Of a stretch of 64,000 nucleotides of DNA, positions 36,843 through 49,700 are shown one piece after another. The notes beneath the pieces were generated by a model. The model saw nothing but the letters and a program-made list of their open reading frames with translations, ran no database searches and was not told where the DNA came from. Positions within the stretch are counted from its first letter, which is position 1. The number at the start of each line of letters is the position of its first letter. This DNA comes from Guadua angustifolia (taxonomy: Eukaryota; Streptophyta; Magnoliopsida; Poales; Poaceae): the NCBI GenBank assembly GCA_036346375.1, contig CM070511.1, forward strand, positions 3,410,001 to 3,474,000, in the 5' to 3' direction. The position numbers and the translations under genes are program-made.

Positions 36843-37565
36843 TCATCGAGCCATCCCGGCTCTGGCTCGCCGATCACGTAAACCGGCGGGTGAGCTGCAT
36901 CGGGCAACCGTCCCATGCCCTCCCATCGGCCTTGTTGGGGCACCACCGCTGGTCTCGGGCCGGCGCTGCTCCTCCAGCTCCTCCTCCTCGTCGTCGTCGA
37001 GCTCCATGACGGCGTCAGGCTCCCCGTGACCGTAGAGAGCCTCCTCCAACTCAGCGATCCTCTGGACTGCGTGCATCCGGGTCTCTCGTAAGGCCACCCC
37101 GGTCTCCTCCAAGGTGCGGTAGACGGCCTGTAGCTCTGTAGTCGTGGCGTCCATCACCTCCTCCTGTGCCGCAGCAAACCGACCCAGGTGCACGACGGCG
37201 GCGTCGTTCTCTAGCTCCAAGCGAGCCTGCAGGGGTCCACCCGCGTGTGGGTGCACACGGAAGGCGGTATCCCACAGCTCGTAGCCGTGGTCCCTGCTGA
37301 TCCGGCGCAGCGCAACCCGGGCACACTCCTGTATGCTCGCCTCGTAACTAGCTCACTTCACTGCGAGGTGAAGCGGACGACTAGCTCGCGCGTGCTCCCG
37401 AGCGTACAAGGTCAGAGTCGTCTCCCATCCGCGAGCAATCCCGTTGACTATCCAGGTGCGGGACCGGTAGAGGGGACGGTCGAAGCCTCCCAACACCTGG
37501 AGCATCCTCCAGAGCTCTGCAACGTAGCCTCCGTGACGCTCTCCAAAAGAGTGAACCATCCACAT
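36843..37565 (-). pseudogene. T pre-gag ORF, interior 1
   Basis: Extra sense ORF between PBS and gag. It starts ATG 37565 (MWMVHSFGERHGGYVAEL), directly after TTTCGCAG, and ends TGA 36843-36845. The N-terminal half is cut by a TGA at 37353 where interior 2 has CGA (AVK-stop versus AVKRASY), and a frame change follows. The C-terminal half (37256-36843) has a coiled-coil (TTTELQAVYRTLEETGVALRE), then an acidic run of D and E. It aligns by pattern to the intact 256-codon ORF at 54337-55107 of family X. Function is unknown. Confidence 0.6.
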
Positions 37566-37763
37566 CTGCGAAAGCAACGCGTCAGAACAAAATTTTGAAA
37601 GAACACAAAAGTAATAGCAAAATACAGCAGAGGTATGAAGTGAGAAAGAAAGGATGAGTCGAGATTTCATTGATTATTCTTGTCAAATTTTAGCCTTTAG
37701 AAATTAGCTTTTATCCTTTCTAAAACGGCCAGTCTAACTAGGGTTAAGTCCTACAGTCAGTAT

Positions 37764-37776
37764 GGCTCTGATACCA
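37764..37776 (-). other. Primer-binding site, T interior 1
   Basis: Minus strand TGGTATCAGAGCC, four bases after the end of LTR B; complementary to initiator methionine tRNA. Confidence 0.88.
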
Positions 37777-37780
37777 TCCC

Positions 37781-40700
37781 TGTCGTGCCCTCGAATTTTC
37801 ACGGATTCGGACACGCTGTGTATTCCGTACTAGTCCAGATCACGCCAATACACCCAGGATAAACAGGTTGAAGTACCACAATCATACGCAGCGGAATTAA
37901 TAATAAAGTACTTCAAACATGAGTATAACGAGTTACACGGCCTTATGGCCACCTTACAATAATTCGCCGCGCAGGGCGATAAATATCAGAGTAGCACAAG
38001 TTTATCAGCGGAAGCAAAAGTAAAGCAAGGAACCCTTCATAACCACAGGCTACTGAGTGCGGCTCAACCCCTTAGTCCTCTTGGCCTTCGACGAACTCCT
38101 TCTCCCAAGCGGGTACGGCTTCTTCTTCTGAGGTTTTTGTCGATGCAAGGGTGAGTATACGACATACTCAACAAGTCATGCACAATGCAAGTCTACTACT
38201 ACATGCATGGCTTATTCCAAGGGAAAGGCTTACTTGGTTATTTTGCATAAAGCAGCATTTCTTTTTAACGGGTAATCCTATTAGATTAAAAGCAGTAAAT
38301 CCAATATCAATAATAATTAATTTCTCAATTCTTTTCCAAGGGTTTGGCACACAGCCCTAATTTGATTCTTTCGGCACACAGCCACCCAATCCACATTTTT
38401 ATTCTGAAAATCTAACCCTTGACTGTAATCACCGAGCAATGTCCAAGATCATGACACGGCTATTCAATAGATTCACACACACACTCTGCAGAGGTCAGGC
38501 ACTTTACCCACAACAGCATATGTTCACCACACAGGCGATTGATTGCAACAAAGTCTTTCAGAGACTAACATTTAACCGTTGAACCCCTCCGGCACTTCCC
38601 TTCTAACACTTCCCTCACTCAGAGCCGAAGTTTAGACAGAGCAAGTACCGTTGAATGGGTACCAAGCCGTAGCACAGGTACGCTTCCCCTACAGTTGCAC
38701 TGGTGTGCACTGTCACCCCGAGGTTTCAAAGGAAAGAGGTCAGAAACCTACTTAACTAGGTCCGTCCCATTCCGGACAAGTGGTTGTACACGGAACTCAG
38801 TTCAAAGGCTCGCAAGGTGAAGTCCTTAACTGTCCCGGGCAAGACATCCATTTACACAACTTGGCACATAGCCTTCACAACCTTTCACACAGCCCGTTGC
38901 CACACAGGCCCACCTGGCACGAAGCCTTCTTGCCACTTGCCCCGGTCCAAAACATTTCCCCACCCCATGTTACATTTAAGCAACACATGCCATTATTCAC
39001 ATCAATTCACGAATAGTACCGCACAGGTGACTATTCCAATTCCATCATATGACATTATCGCACTTTACGAAATGCGTTCCATAATTTGTTAGGCAATATT
39101 CATTTACTACTTGAAATTCATTCATCGCGACAAGTCAAGGCTAGCGACTACTCACGGTCTAGCCTCCCGTGTTGGCATCATATTAATATCCAACATATTA
39201 AACATCTTAGGTTAACAAGGATTTTAGGGCATACATTGAGTATTAACAAGGTGGCATAACAAGATAGGTATTTTAGCTACCATTCCCACACAAGCAACAT
39301 CATTTTTACTTAACATAGCATGCAATAATTGAATCAAAATATATTTTCGAAATCTAGGGGCAACATGGTCAAAGCATGACTTGCCTTCAAAAAGCTGCTG
39401 GTTCTGGTCGAAGCTCTGCGACGGGTCTTCAAATTCCCCTTCGGCGAAATCCGGCAACTCAGGGTCTATGCGCACACAAGCAAGCATACAATAAACACTC
39501 ATAACAGATATCAAGACCATCACCAAAAATAAAAGAAAAATCACCAATAAATAGCTTATATTTTTACAAATTTTTGGGCACTGGAATCACCCAAATCCGA
39601 GTTAAAATGCAAAAGTTATAGCATTTACAAATTTGCTGCAATTTAAATAAAGAATAACCGATTTAAATGATTTATTTCTATACTGAAAATCCGGATTAAA
39701 TCTCTCGGCGACATGTGTCGGCACCAGAAGCCTCCACGTCACCCTCGGCCATCGACAGTGGGTCGGATGGCGTCATCTTGGCGTCGGCAAGACACCGGTG
39801 ATTCACCCATCGACATGTGGGTCCGGTGAGCGATGCTAGGACCAACCGAGGTCGACACGCGGCGGCGCGTCGCCCGCGGCGCATTTAATCCCGGCCGTTG
39901 GATTCAAATCCAACGGACGATCGTTACCGAGCGATGCACTGCTACAAGGCCTACGTGGCGCAATAGCGACGGTTAGATTAGTGATCTACGGCTACGGTTA
40001 ACCGAGCGGTTTGCTATTCATTAGCCTACGTGGCCTACGTAGAGCCGTCCGATTAAGATCTAACGGCCATCACTAACCGAAGCATCCAAACTCAGCGCTA
40101 CAAAAGGGAAATACGTGGCGTTACCGTGGTCGTTCGATGGAGATCTAGCGGCTGAGACGAGTTGCTAAGCTCTGAGGAAGAGGCGGCGGCGTTGGTCACC
40201 GGACTTGGAGAAGATGCAGTGGGCGACGGCGTTTCCGTGTGTCTCCGGTCGGAAGAAGTAACCCAGCGGGTGCGCCTCGGCTCGGTGAACTCGGTGAGGG
40301 TCTCGGCGACGGCGGGGAGTGGCGGACAACGACGGCAGGCGAAGGAAACCACGGCGGGGATGTTTGCCAACGACGGCGAGCTCTAGCGAAGCCTACGGTG
40401 AGCGAGAGTGCACGAGAGACGTGGCAACAGGAGCGGGATGGAGTGCTGAGTGCAACGGGCTTTATCTCCCGCTCGGACGAGCCTCGACACGCGCGCAAAT
40501 CCCTGACAAATCCTCGGTGGCCAACGAGCGACGGCGGTGCACAGTGCGCTCCGTCCCGAGAATCTCCGGTCACATCCAGCCGTTCGATCGCGAATCAACG
40601 GCGCGGATTGATCCTCAGCTCGGCGAAACGGTACGCGATTGCAGCCGTGCGATCAAGATCGGACGGTTAGGATCGGGCGGCGATTAGGGTTTCCCCGGGC

Positions 40701-41071
40701 GTGCACAGTGTTGGGCCCCAACACTGTAGCTAGCCATTTTCCCAGATTTTAGCAATAAAAATAATTCCAAGAATTCAAAGTAATTATTTGGGACACTAAA
40801 ATACCGAAAAATTCTAGAAAAATTCTAGAAAATATTTCAGAGCATTTTGAGCCTAAATAAATTATTGGTTTTAATTTTTGATAAATACTTTTTCTGATAT
40901 TTAATTACTCAAGAGAAGATGATATAAATAAATTCCAATTAAATCCAATAAATCCCAGAAAAATCAGATAAATTCAATTAATTGCAATTAAATGCAAATA
41001 AAGGTTGGTTAATTCATAAAAATTCAAATAACTCCAAAATTTTAAAATTGACCAAAATTCGGGACGTTACA
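37781..41071 (-). repeat. LTR B (middle) of T, shared by both interiors
   Basis: 3291 bp. It serves as 3' LTR of interior 2 and 5' LTR of interior 1. No target duplication on either side. Small gaps relative to A and C cluster at 39750-39870. Confidence 0.95.
38072..40281 (-). CDS. Putative three-exon LTR gene, copy in LTR B
   Basis: Exon 1-like block down to donor 40125 (CACG|GTAACG). Exon 2 39465-39385 (81 nt) is fully open, reading PELPDFAEGEFEDPSQSFDQ then NQQLFE before AAG|GCAAGT. Exon 3 38127-38072 (56 nt) follows AAACCTCAG and ends TAA. Exon 1 in this copy has a TAG after the RRRL motif, so it is not intact from exon 1 to exon 3. Confidence 0.4.
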
Positions 41072-41087
41072 AACCTACCCTCCTTAA
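41072..41087 (-). other. Polypurine tract of T interior 2
   Basis: Minus strand TTAAGGAGGGTAGGTT immediately before LTR B. Confidence 0.75.
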
Positions 41088-41114
41088 CAGAATCTCGTCC
41101 CCGAGATTCGAGGC

Positions 41115-44100
41115 TCAACTATAGAATAGGTTTGGGAATTCCTTTTTCAGATCTTCCTCTCGTTCCCAGGTGGCCTCACTTTCTGTGTGGTTGCTCCACT
41201 GAACTCTGCAGAAACGGGTTGTCTTGTTTCTCGTTTTTCGATCCACCGTATCCAGAATTTTTATCGGTTGTTCCTTGTAAGTCAAGTCTTCCTGTAGTTC
41301 GACTTCTTCTAGCGATGTCTGCTCCTCAGGCACTCGGAGGCACTTCTTGAGTTGCGACACATGAAAAACATTGTGTACTCCTGCTAATGACTATGGTAAC
41401 TCGAGTTGGTATGCGACCTCACCTTTACGGCTTATGATTTTGAACGGCCCTACATATCTTGTTGCAAGTTTACCCTTTTTGTGAAACCTCTGGACTCCTT
41501 TAAGAGGCGTAACTCTGAGATATACGTAATCTTCTCGTTCAAAGCTCAAATCTCTTCGGCGGTTGTCTGCGTAGCTCTTTTGTCTTGACTGCGCAATTTT
41601 TAACCTTTCCCTGATCAGTGCTATTTGCTCTTCGGCCTCCTGAAGTATGTTCGGTCCGAAGACACGACGCTCTCCGGTCTCATTCCAATTTAGCGGCGTC
41701 CTACAAGGCCGACCATACAATGCTTCTAAAGGTGACATCTGAAGACTTGCCTGATAGTTGTTGTTGTAACTAAACTCCGCATATGGCAAACATTTATCCC
41801 AAGTTGATGTATATGCTAACGCACAAGCTCTCAACATATCTTCTAATATTTGGTTGACTCTTTCAGTCTGTCCATCTGTCTGCGGGTGATAGGCCGTACT
41901 GAAGTTCAAACGGGTGCCCATGGCTGAATGCAGTTTATCCCAAAATCTTGAGGTAAATTGGGTACCTCTGTCTGATACTATCTTCTTTGGTACTCCATGC
42001 AAGCAAACGATCCTTGCCATGTATAGCTCGGCTAACTTATCTCCCGAATAGGTTGTCTTTACCGGTATGAAGTGTGCGACCTTTGTCAATCGATCCACGA
42101 TGACCCATATGGAGTCATAACCTCCTTGCGTCCTTGGCAACCCGGTAACGAAATCCATTCCGATTTCTTCCCATTTCCACTCTGGTATCTTTAATGGCTG
42201 CAGCAGTCCTGCTGGTCTCTGATGCATAGCTTTGACTCGCTGGCATACATCACATAGTGCTACGTGTTCAGCAACCTCTCTCTTCATATTCGGCCACCAA
42301 AATCTCTCTCTTAGATTTTGATACATTTTTGCACTTCCTGGGTGAATCGAATACTTGGAGTCATGAGCTTCCTCAAATATTAACTGCTTTAATTCCTTTT
42401 TGTTGGGTACACAAATACGATCTTTCATCCACAATGTACCATGTTCGTCCAACTTAAATTCCTTTGCTTGGCCTTCCTCCATCTTGGCCTTGATTCTCTT
42501 GATCTTCTCATCATCCTTCTGTCCTTCTCTAATCTGATCTTCCAAGATAGGCTTCACTTCTAATGCGGCTACGAATCCTTTCGGAACAACTTCTAGTTTT
42601 AACCTCTGAAGGTCCTTACATAGTTCTTCCTGGCTTTCTTCCACTTTCGAATTTAGGCCGTGGCTTTTCCGACTCAGGGCATCAGCCACTATATTGGCCT
42701 TGCCGGGATGGTAATGGACTCCCATGTTGTAATCCTTGATCAGCTCTAACCATCTCCTTTGTCTCATATTTAGGTCAGATTGGGTGAAAATATATTTAAG
42801 GCTTTTATGGTCTGTATACACCTCACATCTATTGCCGATAAGATAGTGACGCCATATCTTCAGGGCATGCACTACAGCTGCTAATTCTAGATCGTGTGTC
42901 GGGTAATTCCCTTCGTGTGGCCTTAACTGCCTTGATGCATAGGCTACCACCTTTCCATTCTGCATTAATACACATCCGAGTCCTTGGCGTGATGCATCAC
43001 AGTAGATATCGAAACTCTGATGCACATTTGGTTGCACTAACACTGGCGCTGATGTCAGTCTTTTCTTCAATTCTTGGAAACTCTTCTGGCAATCCGGTGT
43101 CCAAACAAACTTCTTTTCCTTCTTTAGCAATTGCGTAATTGGCCTAGCAATTGCCGAAAATCCTTCTATAAATCGGCGGTAATAACCAGCCATTCCAAGG
43201 AAACTCGAACTTCTAAACCGTCTGGCGACTCCCAATGTAGTACTGTCTCCACCTTGCTCGGGTCTACTGCAATTCCCTCCGCGGTCATTACGTGCCCTAG
43301 GAAATCTACCTTACTCTTCCAGAAATCGCACTTACTGAATTTTGCGTACAATTGTTGCTCTCTTAATCTTTCGAGCACTAATCTCAAATGTTGTGCCTGC
43401 TCTTCATCCGTTTTTGAGTAAACCAGAATATCATCGATGAACACGACCACAAATTTATCTAAATATTCCATAAATACTTTATTCATCAAGTTCATAAAGT
43501 AAGCGGTAGCGTTAAATCAATCAAATGACATAACAAAGAACTCAGTAGTGTCCATATCTTGAAGAAAATGCGCCTTGGGTATGTCCTCTGTCTTGATTTT
43601 CAACTGGTGATATCCTGACCTAAGGTCGATCTTGGAGAATACTCCTGCTCCTCGTAGTTGATCGAAAAGATCGTCTATCCGGGGTAACGGGTATTTATTC
43701 TTTATCGTCACTTCGTTAAGTGCGCGATAATCTATACACATCCGAAAACTCCCATCCTTTTCTTAACGAATGCAACCGGCGCTCCCCAAGGTGACGAGCT
43801 CGGTCGATGAATCCTTTTCCAATAACTCCTCAATCTGTTTTTTTCATTTCGACCAGGTTCTTGGTGGACATCCGATATGGTCTCTTTGCTATCGATGCTT
43901 GTCCCAGGCACTAAGTCAATTACGAACTCTATGTCTCTGTCTAGTGGCATTCCTGGTAATTCCTCGGGAAAAACATCTGGGTATTCACTGACTACTGGTA
44001 CATCTCTTATACTGACAGTTTCCAAATTGTTCACTAACATTTGCCCTTCTCGAACTGCCTTTGCTTGAAATTCCACTTTTCTACCATCGGGGCTCGATAG

Positions 44101-45578
44101 ATACTACCTGCGTCCTAGATCTAATATAGCCTTATGCTTAGTCAACCAATCCATCCCCAGGATAACATCCAGGGTTTAGGTATCTAATACAATAAGGTTA
44201 GCTAGGAACTCTACTCCTTTTATTAATAGCTTAACTCGGAACATCCGACCTTAGAACGGAGTTCGATCCGAGATTGAACTAGGAGTGTACTTTTAAGGTT
44301 AACCGTGTCCGGTCATTTGTCACAAAGAAAATCTCGAAAACGAGCGAATGTGAAGCTCTGAATCAAACAATCTTGTAGGCGGCCTTGAGTTGACTAGGAA
44401 CTTACCGAGCACGACATCCGTGGCGTTCGACTTCGTCGCGGAGATATGGTTGATTCGACCTCGCGTGAATACTGCGGTGTAGCTCCGGCTTGTGCGTCCT
44501 CGGTTTCCTCCTTGGGTAGGGGTCTTAGCTGGGTGTTCCCTAAATTGAAGCGCCGGTGTCACAACTCCTTTCTTGGGACATATGTTAGCGAAATATCCAG
44601 TCTCGTTACAGTTGTAGCAGCGTCTTCCCGACATTTGCTGATTTCCTCCGTTCTGGTTAACAACCTTGACTGGGGTTTGAGGGGTTTGTCCGGCTGGTCT
44701 TGGCATTGGCGGCGGCGTCCTGACAACGTTTCCCTGCTGGAATCTGGTGAATTGCTGGGGTATCATCATTGTTTTCTGATGACCCAGACATCCTCCTTGT
44801 TGAGCCATGCGGCGTTTGCGATTGTCGTCCAGTTCCTTGCGCTTGTCTTCTAGTATGAGCGCCTTGTCTACCAGCTCTTGAAAATCCGGGAAAGTGTGGG
44901 TAATCAGTCCCACCTGCAGTCCTGTGTTGAGTCCCTTCAAAAGCGAGATTGCCTTGCCTTGTCTGATGCTACGTCTTCTGGAGCGTAGCGCGCTAACTGG
45001 GTGAATTTATTCAGATAATCGGCCATTGTCTGGCCTCCTTGCTTTAGCGCTCTGAATTCTTCCTTTTTCAACTCCATGATACCCTCCGGCACATGGTATT
45101 GACGAAAAGCTAGGGTGAATTCCTCCCAAGTGATCTCCTGCGGGTTCTCCTGCGACGCGCAGTAGTTCTCCCACCATTCAGCTGCGGTTCCTTCCAATTG
45201 ATGGGAGGCATACAGCACCCTCTCATTTCCGTCACATTGGGTTATGTGCAATTTCCTCTCGATAGTTCTTAACCAATCGTCTGCCTCTAACGGACTGGCA
45301 TTGCCCGAGAAAGTGGGCGGTCGTGTCCTCATAAATTCAGACAACCTTGAGTATGGACGCGGCCCATTGTTCACAGCTTGATTGTTTGCGACAGCTTCAG
45401 TGTTGATTTGTTGCACAGTTGCCATCATAGTCTGCATTAATTGTGTCTGCGCTGTGAGAAATGCTCCTAGATTCTGCATATCCACTGGCGGTGCTACCTG
45501 CGGTGGTGGCGTATGGTCCTGACTGCCTCCGTGACGCGAACCACTGCCTCCTGCTCCGTTGTTGCGAGTGTTCACCAT
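41115..45578 (-). pseudogene. T gag-pol, interior 2
   Basis: Start ATG 45578 preceded by AG. Gag has EADDWLRTIERKLHITQC and AAEWWENYC, with a frame change near 44938, then the zinc knuckle CYNCNETGYFANIC (His to Tyr). Protease and RT, 44320-43170, are fragmented. A 614-codon frame (43235-41391) holds the RT end, RNase H and a complete integrase: zinc finger HPGSAKMYQNL...CDVCQRVKAMHQ, core MDFVTGLPR, IVSDRGTQFTSRF and HPQTDGQTERVNQ, and the C-terminal GPFKIISRKGEVAYQLELP. It stops at a TAG where interior 1 has CAG. The last piece, 41360-41115, is a chromodomain (RFCRVQWSNHTESEATWE). Integrase acts in nuclear insertion of cDNA, and the chromodomain targets chromatin marks in this clade. Breaks make this copy non-autonomous. 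Confidence 0.9.
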
Positions 45579-45872
45579 CTGTTGATTGCTTCGGGGTTTA
45601 GAGGTAAGGGGGAAAGGAATAGACAAGTATAGGAACTTATGCGGGGAAACAGGTGTAACTTAAGAACCAATAATTATGCAAGCGTAAATAATAATAATTA
45701 GGGTGGTTTATCACATAGTCTAGGGACTATGCAACCATACAACAGCCACAACATCACATCACATTGTTCATTACATCACATCGCATAGCTAATGTTCGAA
45801 ATTAGAGACGCGACTCAAAACAACTGAGTCTCAACACAAAAGCTGGCTACTGCAACACTGACAAAGCATCAC

Positions 45873-46577
45873 TCATCGAGCCATCCCGGCTCTGGCTCGC
45901 CGATCACGTAAATCGGCGGGTGAGCTGGCATCGGGGCAAACTGGTCCCCATGCCCTCCCATCGGCGCAGATTAGGGCACCACCGCCGCTGGTCTCGGCGC
46001 CGGCGCTGCTCCTCCGGCTCCTCCTCGCCGCCGCCGCCGAGCTCCATGACGGCGCCAGCTCCCGTGACCATCGAGAGCCTCCTCCAACTCAGCGATCCTC
46101 TGGACTGCGTGCATCCGGGTCTCTCGTAAGGCCACCTCGGTCTCCTCCAAGGTGCGGTAGATGGCCTGCAGCTCTGTAGTCGTGGCGTCCATCACCTCCT
46201 CTGTGCCGCAAAGAAACCAACCTGTGCCGACGGTGGCGTCGTCCTCTAGCTCCAAGCGAGCTGCGAGGGTCCACCCGCGTCTTGGTGCACATGCTGGCGG
46301 TATCCCACTTCGTAGCCGTGGTCCCTGCTGATCCGACGCAGCGCAACCCGGCACACTCCTGTATGCCCGCCACGTAACTAGCTCGCTTCACTGCGAGGTG
46401 AAGCGGACGACTAGCACGCGTCGTGCTCCGGCGCATAAGGTCGAGTCGTCTCCCATCCGCGAGCAATCCGTTGACTATCGGTGCGGGACCTGTAGAGGGA
46501 CGGTCGAAGCCTCCCAACACAGGAGCATCCTCGAGCTCGCACCGTAGCCTCCGTGGCGCTCCAAAAGAGTGAACCAT
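45873..46577 (-). pseudogene. T pre-gag ORF, interior 2
   Basis: Partner of 36843-37565. ATG 46577 (MVHSF) lies just downstream of an AG acceptor-like site; the first ATG of interior 1 is changed here. AVKRASY is retained near 46390. The coiled coil TTTELQAIYRTLEETEVALR (about 46192-46130) is clear. Several small gaps relative to interior 1 scatter the frame, mostly at CAG/CTG-type sites, so intactness cannot be judged. Confidence 0.55.
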
Positions 46578-46781
46578 CCGCTTCTGCCAAAGCAACGCGT
46601 CAGAACAAAATTTTGAAAGAACACAAAAGTAATAGCAAAATACAGCAGAGGTATGAAGTGCGAAAGAAAGGATGAGTCGACATTTCATTGATTATTCTTG
46701 TGAAATTTTAGCCTTTAGAAATTAGCTTTTATCCTTTCTGAAACGGCCAGTCTAACTAGGGTTAAGTCCTACAGTCAGTAT

Positions 46782-46794
46782 GGCTCTGATACCA
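46782..46794 (-). other. Primer-binding site, T interior 2
   Basis: Minus strand TGGTATCAGAGCC, four bases after the end of LTR C. Confidence 0.88.
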
Positions 46795-46798
46795 TCCC

Positions 46799-49700
46799 TG
46801 TCGTGCCCCGAATTTTCACGGATTCGGACACGCTGTGTATTCCGTACTAGTCCAGGATCACGCTAGTACACACAGGATAAACAGGTTGAAGTACCACAAT
46901 CATACGCAGCGAAATTAATAATAAATTACTTCAAACATGAGTATAACGAGTTACACGGCCTTATGGCCACCTTACAATAATTCGCCGCGCAGGGCGATAA
47001 ATATCAGAGTAGCACAAGTTTATCAGCGGAAGCAAAAGTAAAGCAAGGAACCCTTCATAACTACAGGCTACTGAGTGCGGCCCAACCCCTTAGTCCTCTT
47101 GGCCTTCGACGAACTCCTCCTCCCAAGCGGGTACGGCTTCTTCTTCTGAGGTTTTTGTCGATGCAAGGGTGAGTATATGACATACTCAACAAGTCATGCA
47201 CAATGCAGGTCTACTACTACATGCATGGCTTATTCCAAGGGAAAGGCTTACTTGGTTATTTTGCATAAAGCAGCATTTCTTTTTAACGGGTAATCCTATT
47301 AGATTAAAAGCGATAAATCAATATCAATAATAATTAATTTCTCAATTCTTTTCCAAGGGTTTGGCACACAGCCCTAATTTGATTCTTTTCGCACACGACC
47401 ACCCATTACACATTTTTATTCGAAAATCTAACCCTTGACTATAATCAATGAGCAATGTCGATCTCATGACACGGCTATTCAATAGATTCACACACACACT
47501 CTGCAGAGGTCAGACACTTTACCCACGAGGCGATCGTTCACCACACAAAGCGATTGATTTCAACAAAGTCTTTCAGAGACTAACATTTAACCGTTGAACC
47601 CTCCGGCACTTCCTTCTAACACTTCCCTCACTCGAGCGAAGTTTAGACAGAGCAAAATACCGTTGAATGGGTACCAAGCCGTAGCACACGACGCTTCCCC
47701 TCAGCTTGCACTTTGGTGTGCCTTTGTCACCCCGAGGTTTCAAAGGAAAGAGGTGAAACCTACTTAACTAGGTCCGTCCCATTCCGACAAGTGGTTGTAC
47801 ACGAACACAGTTCAAAGGCTCGCAAGGTGAAGTCCTTAAGCCCCTGGCCGACATCCATTTACACAACTTGGCACACAGCCTTCACAACCTTTCACACACC
47901 TGTTGCCACAGGCCCACAGCACGAAGCCTTCTTGCCACTTGCCCCGGTCCAAAACATTTCCCCACCCCATGTTACATTTAAGCAACACATGCTATTATTC
48001 ACATCAATTCACGAATAGTACCGCACAGGTGACTATTCCAATATCATCATATGACATTATCGCACTTTACGAAATGTGTTCCATAATTTGTTAGGCAATA
48101 TTCATTTACTACTTGAAATTCATTCATCGCGAACAAGCTGGCTAAGCGACTACTCACGGTCTAGCCTCCCGTGTTGGCATCATATTAATATCCAACATAT
48201 TAAACATCTTAGGTTAACAAGGATTTTAGGGCATACATTGAGTATTAACAAGGTGGCATAACAAGATAGGTATTTTAGCTACCATTCCCACACAAGCAAC
48301 ATCATTTTTACTTAACATAGCATGCAATAATTGAATCAAAATATATTTTCGAAATCTAGGGGCAACATGGTCAAAGCATGACTTGCCTTCAAAAAGCTGT
48401 TCGTTCTGGTCGAAGCTCTGCGACGGGCCTTCAAATTCCCCTTCGGCGAAATCCGGCAACTCGGGGTCTATGCGCACACAAGCAAGCATACAATAAACAC
48501 TCATAACATACATCAAGACCATCACCAAAAATAAAATAAAAATCACCAATAAATAGCTTATATTTTTACAAATTTTTGGGCACTAGAATCACCCAAATCC
48601 GAGTTAAAATGCAAAAGTTATAGCATTTACAAATTTGCTGGAATTTAAATAAAGAATAACCGATTTAAATGATTTATTTCTATACTGAAAATCCGGATTA
48701 AATCTCTCGGCGACATGTGTCGGCACCAGAAGCCTCCACGTCACCCTCGGCCACTGACAGGTGGGCCCGGATGGCGTCATGCTGACGTCAACACAGCCGG
48801 TGATTCACCTACTGACATGTGGGTTCGGTGAACAGTGCTAGGACCAACCAGAGGCTGACACGCGGCGGAAAAGCGTCTGGCCACGCGGCGCATTTAATCC
48901 CGGCCGTTGGATTCAAATCCAACGGTCGGTCGTTACCGAGCGATGCACTGCTACAAGGCCTACGTGGCGCAATAGCGACGGTTAGATTAGAGATCTACGG
49001 CTACGGTTAACCGAGCGGTTTACTATTCATTAGCCTACGTGGCCTACGCAGAGCCGTCCGATTAAGATCTAACGGCCATCACTAACCGAAGCATCCAAAC
49101 TCAGCGCTACAGAAGGGAAATACGTGGCGTTACCGTGGTCGCTCGATGGAATCGGACGGCCGAGCGAGTTCGGCTTCGAGGAAGAGGCGGCGGCGTTGGT
49201 CACCGGACTTGGAGAAGATGCAGTGGGCGACGGCGTTTCCGTGTGTCTCTGGTCGGAAGAAGTAACCCAGCGGGTGCGCCTCGGCTCGGTGAACTCGGTG
49301 AGGGTCTCGGCGACGGCGGGGAGTGGCGGACAATGACGGCAGGCGAAGGAAACCACGGCGGGGATGTTTGCCAACGACGGCGAGCTCTAGCGAAGCCTAC
49401 GGTGAGCGAGAGTGCACGAGAGAGGTGGCAACAGGAGCGAGATGGAGTGCTGAGTGCAACGGGCTTTATCTCCCACTCGGACGAGCCTCGACACGCGCGC
49501 AAATCCCTGACAAATCCTCGGTGGCCAATGAGCGATGGCGGTGCACAGTGCGCTCCGTCTCGAGAAGCTCCGATCACATCCAGCCGTTCGATCGCGAATC
49601 AACGGCGTGGATTGATCCTCGGCTTCACCAAGATGCGATTGCAGCCGTGCGATCAAGATCGGACGGTTAGGATCGGGCGGCGATTAGGGTTTCCCCGGGC

